64,000 nt of DNA from Fidelibacterota bacterium (GTDB lineage: Bacteria; Pseudomonadota; Alphaproteobacteria; Rhodospirillales; Rhodospirillaceae). The DNA lies in contig CANJRX010000005.1 in assembly GCA_947476895.1 (NCBI GenBank), positions 62,001-126,000 on the forward strand. Direction: 5' to 3'. This document shows, piece by piece, positions 28,381 to 38,400 of this stretch (its first letter is position 1; every line of letters begins with the position of its first letter). The position numbers and the translations under genes were made by a program. The notes below the pieces were generated by a model. That model saw nothing but the letters and a program-made list of their open reading frames with translations, did not search any database and was not told the origin of the DNA.

Positions 28381-29174
28381 TAGACCGCGACTTTGGCCGC
28401 GATATGCGGATGCGGATCGTAGTTCTGCAGCGTGAAATCGGCGTAGGTGAACCCGAAGATATCGGTGACTGCCGGATTAATCTGCATGGTCGGCAACGGG
28501 CGCGGCGCGCGGCCCAATTGGATATGCGCCTGCTCGATATGATTGGAATAAAGGTGCGCATCACCCAGGGTGTGAATGAATTCGCCCGGCTTTAAGCCCG
28601 TCACCTGCGCCACCATCATGGTGAGCAGCGCGTAAGACGCGATGTTGTAGGGCACGCCGAGGAAAATATCGCCGCTGCGCTGATACAGCTGGCACGACAG
28701 CTTGCCGTCCGCGACATAGAACTGGAACAAGGTGTGGCACGGCGGCAGCGCCATTTTATCCACCTCGCCCGGATTCCAGGCCGACACGATATGGCGGCGG
28801 CTATCCGGATTCTTTTTAATCGACGCGATGACATTGGAAATTTGGTCGACCGTACCGCCATCCGGTGTTGGCCAGCTGCGCCACTGGCGGCCATATACGG
28901 GACCCAGCTCGCCGTTCTCGTCGGCCCATTCATCCCAGATCGAAACGCCGTTTTCCTTGAGATAGGCGATGTTGGTATCGCCGCGTAAAAGCCACAGCAA
29001 CTCATATGTGATCGATTTCAGATGAAGCTTCTTCGTGGTCAACAGCGGAAAGCCGTCGGCCAGGTTGAAGCGCATTTGGTGGCCGAACACGCTGAGCGTT
29101 CCGGTGCCGGTGCGGTCGGACTTTTTGGCGCCGGTCCGCAAAACAAGGTCGAGCAGATCAAGATATTGTTGCAT
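28380..29174 (-). CDS. thyA: thymidylate synthase
   Basis: Converts dUMP to dTMP using methylenetetrahydrofolate. The 264-residue length is exactly that of the standard bacterial enzyme. Conserved segments include [16 protein letters not shown], the catalytic cysteine in [11 protein letters not shown] and the [16 protein letters not shown] segment. There is no clear Shine-Dalgarno before the ATG; TATAAA lies six bases upstream, which suggests a leaderless message. It works with folA, which regenerates the cofactor. Confidence 0.98.
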   Translation of the reverse strand: MQQYLDLLDLVLRTGAKKSDRTGTGTLSVFGHQMRFNLADGFPLLTTKKLHLKSITYELLWLLRGDTNIAYLKENGVSIWDEWADENGELGPVYGRQWRSWPTPDGGTVDQISNVIASIKKNPDSRRHIVSAWNPGEVDKMALPPCHTLFQFYVADGKLSCQLYQRSGDIFLGVPYNIASYALLTMMVAQVTGLKPGEFIHTLGDAHLYSNHIEQAHIQLGRAPRPLPTMQINPAVTDIFGFTYADFTLQNYDPHPHIAAKVAV

Positions 29175-29308
29175 GAGAGTTTTATAGCGCTAGAGCGCGC
29201 GCGCGCCCACTGCTCTCTGCGGCCTTTTGCAATCTTGGCTAACGCTTTGTAAAAATTCTATTTTCGAGCTGCAGGTAGCCAAAGCGGGCACAAGCGCCTA
29301 TATTGATT

Positions 29309-29598
29309 GGGCCGCGCAAGCGGCTATGGCGCTAAACCTGCTGTGGCATAGACGTAACGGACCCGGGGGCAGTACCCGGCGCCTCCACCATCTTCGCCCA
29401 GTTGAGAACACCGATTCTCACTGGGTTTTATGGGGGCGAATTAGGCTCGACGTGCGCAGTAAAGACAGTAGTTGTTCCCGGCATGATACCACCGTTATCG
29501 GGTCATATCTAAAAGTGCCAACGACAACGTTGCACTCGTTGAGGACGTCCGCCTCGCCGCCTAACGGCCGCTAGGTTTATACGTCCAAAGCGCGGTTC
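29309..29598 (+). ncRNA. ssrA: tmRNA, circularly permuted two-piece form
   Basis: The acceptor piece comes first: a T-arm (CCGGG, loop GGCAGTA, CCCGG) and the 3' acceptor strand CGCCTCC followed by ACCA at 29387-29390. A removable loop (29391-29431) folds as a hairpin. The coding piece starts GGGGGCG at 29432, which pairs with CGCCTCC and includes the third-position G-U pair needed for alanine charging. The tag frame 29517-29561 encodes ANDNVALVEDVRLAA then TAA, giving AANDNVALVEDVRLAA with the charged alanine. Precursor ends are set by pairing of GGCCGCGC (29310-29317) with GCGCGGTT (29590-29597). A -10-like TATATT lies at 29299-29304. Confidence 0.95.
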
Positions 29599-29633
29599 GG
29601 GGGGGCACCGGGCAACAGAAGCCCCCCCACTTT
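29599..29633 (+). terminator. ssrA terminator
   Basis: GGGGGGGC (29599-29606) and GCCCCCCC (29621-29628) form an 8-bp stem with a 14-base loop, followed by ACTTTATTT. The 3' arm is duplicated 24 bases downstream. Confidence 0.75.
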
Positions 29634-29657
29634 ATTTAACAGAAGCCCCCCCACTTT
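29614..29657. repeat. 20-bp tandem duplication of terminator arm
   Basis: AACAGAAGCCCCCCCACTTT occurs at 29614-29633 and again at 29638-29657, four bases apart. The second copy can also pair with the G-run of the terminator. Confidence 0.85.
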
Positions 29658-29757
29658 CTCCTCATATCCTCATGAATCACAGCCGAGTCCTTACTTAAAT
29701 TCGATTGAACCGGACGCCCGTCCCGGGGAGAATACAGCTATCAACACTCGCACCTTG

Positions 29758-29807
29758 TTTTAGTGATGCAGCGCCTACGCGGTTTTAGTGATGCAGCGCC
29801 TACGCGG
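29758..29807. repeat. perfect 25-bp tandem duplication upstream of sspB
   Basis: The 25-base unit beginning TTTTAGTGATGCAGCGCC is present twice without a gap, at 29758-29782 and 29783-29807. It ends 21 bases before the sspB ATG. It extends the open frame upstream but is probably not coding. Confidence 0.9.
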
Positions 29808-29828
29808 CGCAAAGGCCTTTTGGATAAA

Positions 29829-30413
29829 ATGGAAATTACCTCTCTCAGCTACGAACGCATGGTTGAAGACGCACTGCGTGGCGTGTTGCGCGAGGCTTTG
29901 AAGATCACGGCTGCGCAAGGCATGCCGGGTCAGCACCATTTCTATATTACGTTCGATACGACGGCCCCGGACGTGCAGATTGCGGCCAGCTTGAAGGCCC
30001 TGCACCCCAGCGAAATGACGATTGTTTTGCAGCACCAGTTCTGGGACCTGCAGGTACATGACGAGCATTTCGAAATTACCCTGAGTTTCAACGGCGTCAG
30101 CCAGCGCCTCATCGTGCCCTTTGCGGCAGTCACGGCCTTCGCCGATCCGCATGCCAAGTTCGGCCTGCAGTTCCATGTGGAATTCGAAGAGCGTTCGGGC
30201 GCCGATGAAGACGCCGACGCCGAAAATGACGACGCGGGCGATACGCCCATGAACGACATCCTGCCGGTGGACTCCTCAAAGGTGTCCCAACGGCTGAAGA
30301 GCGGACGTAAGGCGGCCACGCCGCAGGTTGCCCCCCTCGCCGCCGTCAAAAGCACCGACGATGACGACTCGTCAGGCAAAGTGGTCACGCTCGACGCTTT
30401 CCGAAAGAAGTAG
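29829..30413 (+). CDS. sspB: SspB adaptor for ssrA-tagged proteins
   Basis: The 194-residue alphaproteobacterial SspB, which binds ssrA tags and hands tagged proteins to ClpXP. The folded domain covers about residues 1-125, with the conserved EMTIVLQHQFWDL and an acidic linker afterwards. The C-terminus ends VVTLDAFRKK, the conserved peptide that docks on ClpX. ATG 29829 gives the family-typical start (SYERMVEDALRGVLREAL); the open frame reaches back to 29763 through a tandem repeat. Its position right after the tmRNA gene fits its role. Confidence 0.95.
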   Translation: MEITSLSYERMVEDALRGVLREALKITAAQGMPGQHHFYITFDTTAPDVQIAASLKALHPSEMTIVLQHQFWDLQVHDEHFEITLSFNGVSQRLIVPFAAVTAFADPHAKFGLQFHVEFEERSGADEDADAENDDAGDTPMNDILPVDSSKVSQRLKSGRKAATPQVAPLAAVKSTDDDDSSGKVVTLDAFRKK

Positions 30414-30479
30414 TCGCGCCACAAGCCTCCGCCGCATCTACCGTTTCATTTGTAACTCAGTCAGTCACGGACGCCTCTC

Positions 30480-32090
30480 ATGTTGGACGCAGCTTTCGCC
30501 GAAATCTTTCCCCTGGCCAAAGACACCACGCCCTATCGCAAGATCAGCAGCGAAGGTGTGTCGGTTGATAAATTCCGCGGCCAGGATGTGATTGCGGTCA
30601 CGCAAGCCGCTATCACCAAACTGACGGCAGAAGCGTTTCGCGATCTTTCGCACCTTCTTCGCCCGGGCCACTTGAAGCAGCTGCGCGCCATCATGGACGA
30701 CCCGGAAGCGTCGCCCAACGATCGCTTCGTGGCGCTTGAGCTGATGAAGAATGCCAATATCTCGGCAGGCTTTATTTTGCCCATGTGCCAAGACACCGGC
30801 ACCGCCATCATCATGGGTAAAAAAGGCCAGCAGGTCTGGGTGGACGGCGACGAGTCCCAGGCCATTAGCGAAGGCGTTGCCGAAGCTTATAACAAGCTCA
30901 ACCTGCGTTACTCGCAGATGAGCCCGACATCGTTGTTCGAGGAAAAGAACACCGCCAACAATCTGCCGGCGCAGATCGATTTGTTTGCCGTACCCGGCGA
31001 CACGTACAAATTCATGTTCATGGCCAAGGGCGGCGGTTCGGCCAATAAGACTTATCTGTTCCAGAAAACCAAAGCCGTGCTGAACCCAGCGGGCTTGAAG
31101 AAATTCCTCGAAGAAGAAGTGAAAGCGCTGGGCACTTCGGCCTGCCCGCCGTACCACCTCGCCATTGTCATCGGTGGCTTGTCGGCCGAGATGACGCTGA
31201 AGACGGTGAAGCTTGCGTCCTCGCGCTACCTCGACGGCCTGCCCACCAAGGGCGGCACCCACGGCCAAGCCTTCCGCGATATCGCCATGGAACAAGAAGT
31301 GCTGGAAATGACCCGCACCATCGGCATCGGCGCGCAGTTTGGCGGCAAGTATTTCTGCCATGACGTGCGCGTGATCCGTCTGCCGCGCCACGGCGCATCT
31401 GTTCCTGTCGGTATCGGCGTGTCGTGCTCTGCCGACCGCCAGATTTTGGGCAAGATCACCCGCGACGGATTGTATGTCGAACAGCTGGAGCCGAACCCGG
31501 CGCAGTTCATGCCCGATATTAAAAGTGAAAAATTATCCGGCGACGTCGTGAAGATCGATCTCAACCAGCCCATGGATGAAATCCGCAAGATCCTCAGCAA
31601 GTATCCGACCAAGACGCGCGTCTCGCTGACGGGTCCGATGGTGGTGGCGCGCGATATCGCCCACGCCAAATTGAAAGAACGCATCGACCGCGGCGAAGGC
31701 TTGCCCGACTACATCAAGAACATGGCCGTCTATTACGCCGGCCCCGCCAAAACGCCGACCGGCTACGCCTCGGGTGCTTTCGGCCCGACCACGGCGGGAC
31801 GCATGGACTCCTACGTCGACGAATTCCAAGCCAACGGCGGCTCCATGGTGATGCTGGCCAAAGGCAACCGCTCGAAGGCCGTAACCGAAGCCTGCAAGAA
31901 ACACGGCGGTTTCTATTTAGGCTCCATCGGCGGTGCCGCGGCGCTGCTGGCGGAAAACTCCATCAAGAAAGTCGAAGTCCTGGAGTACCCCGAACTCGGC
32001 ATGGAAGCCGTGTGGAAGATCGAAGTCGAAGACTTCCCGGCCTTCATCGTCGTTGACGATAAGGGCAATGATTTCTTCCAGCAGCTTTAA
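30480..32090 (+). CDS. fumA: class I fumarate hydratase (Fe-S)
   Basis: Interconverts fumarate and malate in the citrate cycle. The 536-residue protein matches the iron-sulfur class I fumarases, with cluster-ligand cysteines C103 (PMCQDTGTA), C222 (TSACPPYH) and C316 (VSCSADRQ). The N-terminal alpha and C-terminal beta regions are fused in one chain. The enzyme type is oxygen-sensitive. A class II fumarase gene follows 1.8 kb downstream, so the cell carries both forms. Confidence 0.96.
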   Translation: MLDAAFAEIFPLAKDTTPYRKISSEGVSVDKFRGQDVIAVTQAAITKLTAEAFRDLSHLLRPGHLKQLRAIMDDPEASPNDRFVALELMKNANISAGFILPMCQDTGTAIIMGKKGQQVWVDGDESQAISEGVAEAYNKLNLRYSQMSPTSLFEEKNTANNLPAQIDLFAVPGDTYKFMFMAKGGGSANKTYLFQKTKAVLNPAGLKKFLEEEVKALGTSACPPYHLAIVIGGLSAEMTLKTVKLASSRYLDGLPTKGGTHGQAFRDIAMEQEVLEMTRTIGIGAQFGGKYFCHDVRVIRLPRHGASVPVGIGVSCSADRQILGKITRDGLYVEQLEPNPAQFMPDIKSEKLSGDVVKIDLNQPMDEIRKILSKYPTKTRVSLTGPMVVARDIAHAKLKERIDRGEGLPDYIKNMAVYYAGPAKTPTGYASGAFGPTTAGRMDSYVDEFQANGGSMVMLAKGNRSKAVTEACKKHGGFYLGSIGGAAALLAENSIKKVEVLEYPELGMEAVWKIEVEDFPAFIVVDDKGNDFFQQL

Positions 32091-32112
32091 GCGCTGTAGC
32101 AACACCCTCCAG

Positions 32113-32236
32113 TCGTCACCCTCGGGCTTGTCCCGAGGGTCCAGGGTTAAGAAACTGAGTTTCAGAAAAGGTACGGTGGTAGCTGCATGCTGTATGCCCG
32201 CCACCCTGGATCCTCGGAACAAGTCCGAGGATGACA
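32113..32236. repeat. paired inverted REP-like palindromes
   Basis: CACCCTCGGGCTTGTCCC at about 32117-32134 lies within a first palindrome (CCTCGGG...CCCGAGG), and a second palindrome (TCCTCGGAACAAGTCCGAGGA) lies near 32210-32231. The two arms 32113-32146 and 32203-32236 are also inverse copies of each other, so the whole could form one large stem. It fills the gap between fumA and the hydrolase gene. Confidence 0.7.
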
Positions 32237-32248
32237 GAGGAGTAGGAT

Positions 32249-32878
32249 GTGAAACCTGAACTCCTCTTTAACGGCCCCAAGCGCGCACCGCTCACCGTCG
32301 CCCTCACCCACGGCGCAGGTGCGCCCATGGACACGCCGTTCATGACGTTCTTCGCTGAAGGTCTCGCAGCCAAAGGCTTCCGCGTCGCGCGGTTTGAGTT
32401 TCCTTACATGGCGGCGCGGCGTGACACGGGCAAACGCAAGCCGCCCGACCGTCAACCTATCCTGCTCGACACCTGGCGCGCCGTCATCGACGAGATCGGC
32501 GCAGATAAACTGGTCATCGGCGGTAAGTCCATGGGCGGGCGCATGGCCAGCATGATCGCCGATGAAGCCGCCAATGAAGGAAAAGTGCGCGGGCTGCTCT
32601 GCCTCGGTTATCCCTTCTACGGCGCGGGGCGCAAAGACAAGCCGCGCACGGCGCATCTGGAAACCCTGAAAACGCGCACTCTTATATGTCAGGGTACGCG
32701 CGACCCCATGGGCGACAAAGATTCCGTCTCAAAACTGAAGCTTTCCCGCAAAATCCGCCTGCATTGGGCGGAAGACGGGGACCACGATCTTAAACCCCGG
32801 CGTGCGTCGGGCCTGACACACGAGCAAAACCTCATAGCCGCCCTTGACGCGGCAGCCTCATTCCTCGCAGGGTTGTAG
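32249..32878 (+). CDS. alpha/beta-family hydrolase (KANL3/TEX30-like)
   Basis: A 209-residue cytoplasmic alpha/beta hydrolase. The nucleophile elbow is GGKSMGGR with Ser94, the oxyanion region HGAGAPMDTPFM is near 21-33, and a histidine in GDHDLKPR (about 175) is a candidate for the triad. The family is widespread with no established substrate. The start is GTG at 32249, supported by AGAGGAGTAGG just upstream. It precedes the TPR gene by 25 bases on the same strand. Confidence 0.85.
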   Translation: MKPELLFNGPKRAPLTVALTHGAGAPMDTPFMTFFAEGLAAKGFRVARFEFPYMAARRDTGKRKPPDRQPILLDTWRAVIDEIGADKLVIGGKSMGGRMASMIADEAANEGKVRGLLCLGYPFYGAGRKDKPRTAHLETLKTRTLICQGTRDPMGDKDSVSKLKLSRKIRLHWAEDGDHDLKPRRASGLTHEQNLIAALDAAASFLAGL

Positions 32879-32903
32879 AACCAGTACAGCTGAGGACACT
32901 TAC

Positions 32904-33869
32904 ATGCGTTGCCTGCCCATCGTGATTTTCGCGGTCGCGACCCTCGGAGCGGGCGTCTTGCCGGCTTTCGCCGCAGCCCCCAATCCGGCTGAGTCCCGCA
33001 CCTTCCTCAGCAGCGGCATGCAAAAGGACAACGGCGGCGATTTTGACGGCGCCATTGCCGATTACACACGCGCTGTTGAGCTGGATCCCAAAAACGGGCT
33101 GGCCTATGTCCGCCGCGGCATGGCGCACGACAATAAAGGCGAGATGGAAGACGCGATAAAAGATTATGCGGCGGCGCTCGCAACCAAAAATATGGAGCGT
33201 GACGCAGAAGCCGTTCTCTATTCCATGCGCGCCGATACCTACTTGCGCCAGGACATGCGCAAAGAAGCGATCGCCGATTTCGACCGCGCCCTCGCGATTA
33301 ATCCCAAACTGTTTCAGGCCAATCTCGGTCGCGGCATCACGCGCTTGATGGTTGGGGATTTTGCCAAGGCGCAAACGGATTACGAAGCCGCGCTCAAAGA
33401 ACGCCCCGATGATGCGGCGGCGCTGTACGGCATGGGAATCATTGCGTACTGGAAGCAGGACTGGAAAACAGCCGAGAGCCGTTTCACAGGCCTTCAAAAG
33501 AAATCGCCCGATGATCCCAACGTCGCCATCTGGGCCATTCTGTCGCAGAGGCGTAACGGCAAGACTGTAAACGCAACGGAGTACAAGACCATCAATCAAG
33601 CGGAATGGCCAGGCCAGGTGGTTGCGCACTTATTCGGAACCGATGAGCCGTTGGAAAAGTTCATTTCGGAAGCCGAAGAACATCACGACACCAACGAGCC
33701 CTACTTTTCTTGCATCGGATCGTTCACGAGTTTTTCGCTAGCGCAGATCGAAAAACGCGTCGACATAGCTCACATCAACGATTTACAGACCACCTTCCAG
33801 AAATGCGCAGAACTTGGCCTTGAAGGCCACATTGCGTTGAATGAAATCAAACTCCTGAAGGCGCGCTAA
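32904..33869 (+). CDS. exported tetratricopeptide-repeat protein
   Basis: A 321-residue protein with a signal peptide (residues 1-25, ending PAFAAAP) and TPR motifs over about 30-220. The repeats are of the NlpI-like kind: GDFDGAIADYTRAVELDPKN, KEAIADFDRALAINP and DFAKAQTDYEAALKERP are the clearest. It is likely a periplasmic scaffold; partners are unknown. The open frame starts at 32844, but ATG 32904 has GAGGA seven bases upstream and puts the signal peptide first. fumC begins 3 bases after its stop. Confidence 0.85.
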   Translation: MRCLPIVIFAVATLGAGVLPAFAAAPNPAESRTFLSSGMQKDNGGDFDGAIADYTRAVELDPKNGLAYVRRGMAHDNKGEMEDAIKDYAAALATKNMERDAEAVLYSMRADTYLRQDMRKEAIADFDRALAINPKLFQANLGRGITRLMVGDFAKAQTDYEAALKERPDDAAALYGMGIIAYWKQDWKTAESRFTGLQKKSPDDPNVAIWAILSQRRNGKTVNATEYKTINQAEWPGQVVAHLFGTDEPLEKFISEAEEHHDTNEPYFSCIGSFTSFSLAQIEKRVDIAHINDLQTTFQKCAELGLEGHIALNEIKLLKAR

Positions 33870-33872
33870 GCC

Positions 33873-35264
33873 ATGTCTACCCGCACCGAAACCGACACCA
33901 TGGGCGCCGTCGAAGTTCCCGCCGACCGTTATTGGGGGGCGCAGACGCAACGCAGTCTGGAGAACTTCAAGATCGGCGGACAGCGCATGCCCATCGCGCT
34001 GATCCGCGCCTTCGGCGCGCAAAAACGCGCGGCAGCGTTGGCGAACAAGACGCTGGGCGAGCTGCCAGCCGACATCGCCGATGTCATCGCGCAAGCAGCC
34101 CAGGAAGTCGCCGACGGTAAGTGGGACGACGAATTTCCGCTGGTGGTCTGGCAAACCGGTTCTGGCACCCAGACCAATATGAACGCCAACGAAGTCATCG
34201 CGGGCCGCGCCAACGAAATCCTTACCGGCAAAAAAGGCGGCAAGAAACCTGTTCACCCCAACGATCACGTGAATTGCGGGCAGTCATCCAATGACAGTTT
34301 CCCGGCGGTGATGCATATCGCCGCGGCCCTTGAGGTCAACACGCGGCTGATACCGGCTTTGGAAAAGCTCCAAGGCAGCCTCGACAATAAAGCCGACGCC
34401 TTCTCCACCATCGTGAAAATCGGCCGCACGCATTTGCAGGACGCGACGCCCCTCACCCTCGGCCAGGAATTTTCCGGCTATGCGGCGCAAGCCGGCTACG
34501 GCGTAGAGCGCGTGAAAGCCACGCTGCCGCGTATCTATCGGCTCGCGCAAGGCGGCACGGCCGTTGGCACAGGACTAAACGCCAAAAAAGGCTTTGCCGA
34601 GAAATTCTGCCAAGAGCTGCGCCAAAGCACCGGGCTCGCCTTCTGGCCTTCGGTAAATTTCTTCGAATCTCTCGCCACGCACGACACGATGGTGGAGTTG
34701 TCGGGCGCGTTGAATACCATCGCCGTGTCGCTGATGAAAATCGCCAACGACATCCGTTTGCTGGCCTCCGGCCCGCGCTCGGGTTTGGGCGAGTTGATCT
34801 TGCCGGCTAATGAGCCCGGCTCATCGATCATGCCGGGCAAGGTTAATCCCACGCAGGCCGAGGCGCTGACCATGGTCTGCGCGCAGGTGATGGGCAACCA
34901 CATGGCCGTAACCGTCGCCGGTTCGCACGGGCATTTGGAACTGAACGTCTTCAAGCCCGTGATCATTCACAACGTGCTGCAATCCATCGCGCTGCTCAGC
35001 GACGCCATGGCCAGCTTCGTCGCACACTGCGTGAACGGGTTGAAACCCGACAAGGCCGTAATCGCGCGCCACGTGGATAATTCATTGATGCTGGTGACCG
35101 CGCTCGCTCCGCACATCGGCTACGACAAGTCGGCTGAGATCGCCAAGAAGGCTCACGCCGAAGGATCCACCCTTAAAGAAGCGGCCGTGAAGTCGGGCCA
35201 CGTCACGGCGGAGCAGTTCGATACCTGGGTGAAGCCGGGCGAGATGACTGGGCCGCATGACTAG
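33873..35264 (+). CDS. fumC: class II fumarate hydratase
   Basis: The iron-free, oxygen-stable fumarase of the aspartase/fumarase superfamily, 463 residues. The family signature [13 protein letters not shown] is near residue 315, and the substrate-binding segments [12 protein letters not shown] and [13 protein letters not shown] are intact. It is the second fumarase of this window. It overlaps the next gene by 8 bases. Confidence 0.97.
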   Translation: MSTRTETDTMGAVEVPADRYWGAQTQRSLENFKIGGQRMPIALIRAFGAQKRAAALANKTLGELPADIADVIAQAAQEVADGKWDDEFPLVVWQTGSGTQTNMNANEVIAGRANEILTGKKGGKKPVHPNDHVNCGQSSNDSFPAVMHIAAALEVNTRLIPALEKLQGSLDNKADAFSTIVKIGRTHLQDATPLTLGQEFSGYAAQAGYGVERVKATLPRIYRLAQGGTAVGTGLNAKKGFAEKFCQELRQSTGLAFWPSVNFFESLATHDTMVELSGALNTIAVSLMKIANDIRLLASGPRSGLGELILPANEPGSSIMPGKVNPTQAEALTMVCAQVMGNHMAVTVAGSHGHLELNVFKPVIIHNVLQSIALLSDAMASFVAHCVNGLKPDKAVIARHVDNSLMLVTALAPHIGYDKSAEIAKKAHAEGSTLKEAAVKSGHVTAEQFDTWVKPGEMTGPHD

Positions 35265-35472
35265 TGCGGGTGCAATCAAGAAGCGCTCGGTCAATATCGC
35301 CGGGCACCGCACCAGTGTGTCTATCGAAGAACCCTTCTGGGATGCTTTGCGCGATATCGCCGCGCGCGAGAAGAAATCGGTCAACGACCTGATCGCGGAC
35401 ATCGACGGCGCCCGCGACGGCAACCTCTCCAGCGCGATCCGGGTCTATGTGCTGCGCGCTTTGCAGAAGTAA
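35257..35472 (+). CDS. ribbon-helix-helix domain protein (RHH_4-like)
   Basis: A 71-residue protein matching the short ribbon-helix-helix proteins common in alphaproteobacteria. The beta strand is near residues 9-22 ([15 protein letters not shown]), followed by two helices. Such proteins bind DNA as dimers, but the target of this subfamily is not known. The ATG lies inside the end of fumC (8-base overlap), so its translation is coupled to fumC. The stop abuts the convergent AsmA-family gene. Confidence 0.85.
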   Translation: MTSAGAIKKRSVNIAGHRTSVSIEEPFWDALRDIAAREKKSVNDLIADIDGARDGNLSSAIRVYVLRALQK

Positions 35473-38400
35473 TTACTTCGCCGGCAGCAGCATGATGTTG
35501 GGAAGGTCCAGCGCACCTTTGATGGTGATGGGCACGGCGGCCGGTTTTGTGACCTGAGCTGATTCCAAGCGCAAACGGCCCGACATGTCCACCAGCCAAC
35601 GCGGCAGATCGATTGTGCCGGTAAACGCGCCGCCGTAGGACTTTGACGCCACGGTGGCATCTTCCACTTTGATGCGCCCGTCGGCGGCGGAGAACCGGGT
35701 CTCCAGCGTGATGGGCGACTTCTGTCCTTCGGCCTGACTTGCCGCGACGACCGCACCAAGCAAACCAGAGATCACACCGGTTCCTGTTTCAGTCGCCGAA
35801 ACCTTGAGGCTGCCTGAACCGGATAGCGACGCAATCATGGACGCGGGACTTGCGCCTTGCGCCCGGAAACTTCCGGCGAAATCCGCTTTGCCCTGCGACT
35901 TTAAAGTTGTCGTGCCGCCGTTGATCGCAGCCGCCACACCGGCAAGATCGCCGCCGATGAAGGCGACTTCGCCCTGCACGACCGGCACAGGCTCAGCCGC
36001 CATGCGCAAATACAACTGACCTGGCGCGTTGAAGACTTTCCCGTTCCATTCGGTTATTTCACCAACTGCATCGCCGACCAGAAGCCGGCCTGAGAATTGC
36101 TGCACCTGAATGCCGCGTGCACTAAATGAAGGCCCCGCGATCTGGAGATTGCCACGCCAGCCTTTGAGGAAACGCCAATCGAACGCCTCTTCGGACCATG
36201 CATGAGCCGGGGGTTTCGCTTGTACCTTGGCGCCACGCGGCGTCGCGACCACGGGAGTCAAAGGCGGCGGCGCGGGCGGCATAATTTTATCGAGCGCGAG
36301 CGCAACGCCGGTGAGTGCTCCCGTAACCTCGGGCGCGCCCGTTCCGCGCGCGATCGTGAGCTCGCCGCCGACAACATTGTCGCCAATGCGCAAAGCTAAG
36401 GATTCAATTTTCGTCTGGGTCTGATCATGCGTTACGCGCGCCGTGACTTTCACCGCGCCCGGATCAGCCATTCCGATGGGCCAAGACTGACCGGCGGCCT
36501 TCATAAAGGCGGCGAAGCTCGCCTGGCTGACATCCACGTTCATTGCCACGTGCGGCTGCTGATCGATGTTCAAGGCCTGGCCGTCGGCTTGCATCGTCAA
36601 TCCGCCCGCTTTGAAAGTCGCGGCCATGTCGGCCTGAGCGAAGCTGCCTTTGAGCACGCCTGTTAACGACACCGGCGTCAGCGGGCGCAGGAGTTCAGGA
36701 ACGGAAAATCCAAAGGCACGGCCCACGCGCTCCAGATCAGCGGCGGAGAGATCGAACTGCACATCATCAAAGTGCGGTGTGACTCCTAGGCCGCCGATGC
36801 TGCCGCTGAACCAAGCGGTGGCCCCACCTACATTCTCAAAAGATGCGCTGCGCAGGTTGAGTGCCGAATCTCTCAATGAGAAATCGATACCGGCTTTGCC
36901 GTTGGCGACACCGCCCAGTGTCAGAGCATCGATCTGAAGATTCACATCGGCATCAAACCCCGCGAGCCCATCCAAGGCACTCATGGTTGGCTTTACGCCG
37001 TACGTTGCTTGCCCAGCCGGCGCGGCAGAAGAAGGCGCGTTTACTTTCGCGAACAGCGGAAGGTAGGCATCAACGTTGAGACTATTCAGCGTGAGGTCCA
37101 AACCCCACAGGGGCTTTGACCCGCTATGCCACGACATACGGCCCGTGATCGCGCTGGTATCGACCGTGGCCGTGACGTCGCTGAGCGTGAGTTGCGCGAG
37201 CGTGCCTTGCAGGGCCGCGCGGAAGGAAGCGTTGGTCAGACGTCCTTGCAGGATCTTGCCGGGGGCAGGATCAAGGCCCAACCAAGTGAGTGCGCCGCGC
37301 AGATCGCCGCTTTGCACTTCCAGCGCCCCTTCGAAGGTCGGGTCGTCCTCAAACCGCGCGAGGCCGTAAGCTTTGGCGCGCGTCGCGCCTGGCATTTCAA
37401 TTGAGGCTTCGGTGACTGTCAGTTCGCCCTGCGCCAGAGACGCGGTGACAAGCCCACCGCGCAACGTCTGATCGCGGTACGACAGCACCGGCATACGCAG
37501 CTCAAACGTCGCCGCGAGATTTTTGAAAGGCGCGTACAGCGCATGATTGGCAGTCGGCGTTTGCGCCTTGGCCGTCGTCACAAAGTTGAATGAGTTGGAA
37601 GGCGTCGCGTCTGCAAACTTCCATGTCTGCACGTCAACCGCACTGGTCTCGATTTTGACATCGAGCTTGGGCGATGTGTCCGCCGTCCAAACGATTGTGC
37701 CTTTTCCGGCCGTGCCGCCAATATCGAGTATCAGCGGGTCGGCAGTGACAGTTTGGGCTGTGCCGCGAAGGCGCGTGGTCAGTGTAAAGGGCTTCTGCGC
37801 GGCCTGCGGCGTCGGCGTGTTGGCATTGATGACGCCAAACGCCGCCAGCAACCCCGCCGAGCTGGCGCCGGAAATATTCAGATCGCCGCGCACGTCCCAG
37901 CTTTCGGCCAAAGGCGTGACAGTGCCCGAAAATCTGGCCGCGGCATCTGCTTCGGGCAACTTTGTGCTGATGGTCAACGCGCGCGTACCGCCTGAGCGGC
38001 CCAGCGTGGCATCAACATTCACCGGCACATTGCCCAATGTAATATCGCCGGTCAGCGATAAGTTGGCCGGACGGGCGACCAACGCGAGATCAATGCCGCT
38101 GGCCGAAACGGTAGAACCGTTTGCTGTGTCCTGGAAAGTCACGACGCCGTCATTAATGACAATGCGCTCGACATTGATATCAAACGGCGCGGCGCCGGGC
38201 GCCGATGCCGTGCCGGGTTGCCCCGGTGCGGAGAACAAATCGAAATCAAGAAAATCGATCTTGCCCACGTCGTTGCGCGTCACGCGCGCTTCGGGCTTTG
38301 CCAGCACCAGTTCGCGGAATACAAAATCTCCGCGCAGGAGCGGCAGAAATGCCAGCCGCGCACTCAGGCGGTCGACGGCCACAAAGTCGTCGGCGATATC

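Noticed and set aside
29227-29574. 115-codon open frame over the tmRNA gene
   Set aside because: It covers the acceptor arm, the removable loop and the tag frame of ssrA in another reading frame; the RNA structure explains the sequence.
29763-29828. N-terminal extension of SspB
   Set aside because: It is formed by the 25-bp tandem repeat and has no family similarity; ATG 29829 fits the family start.
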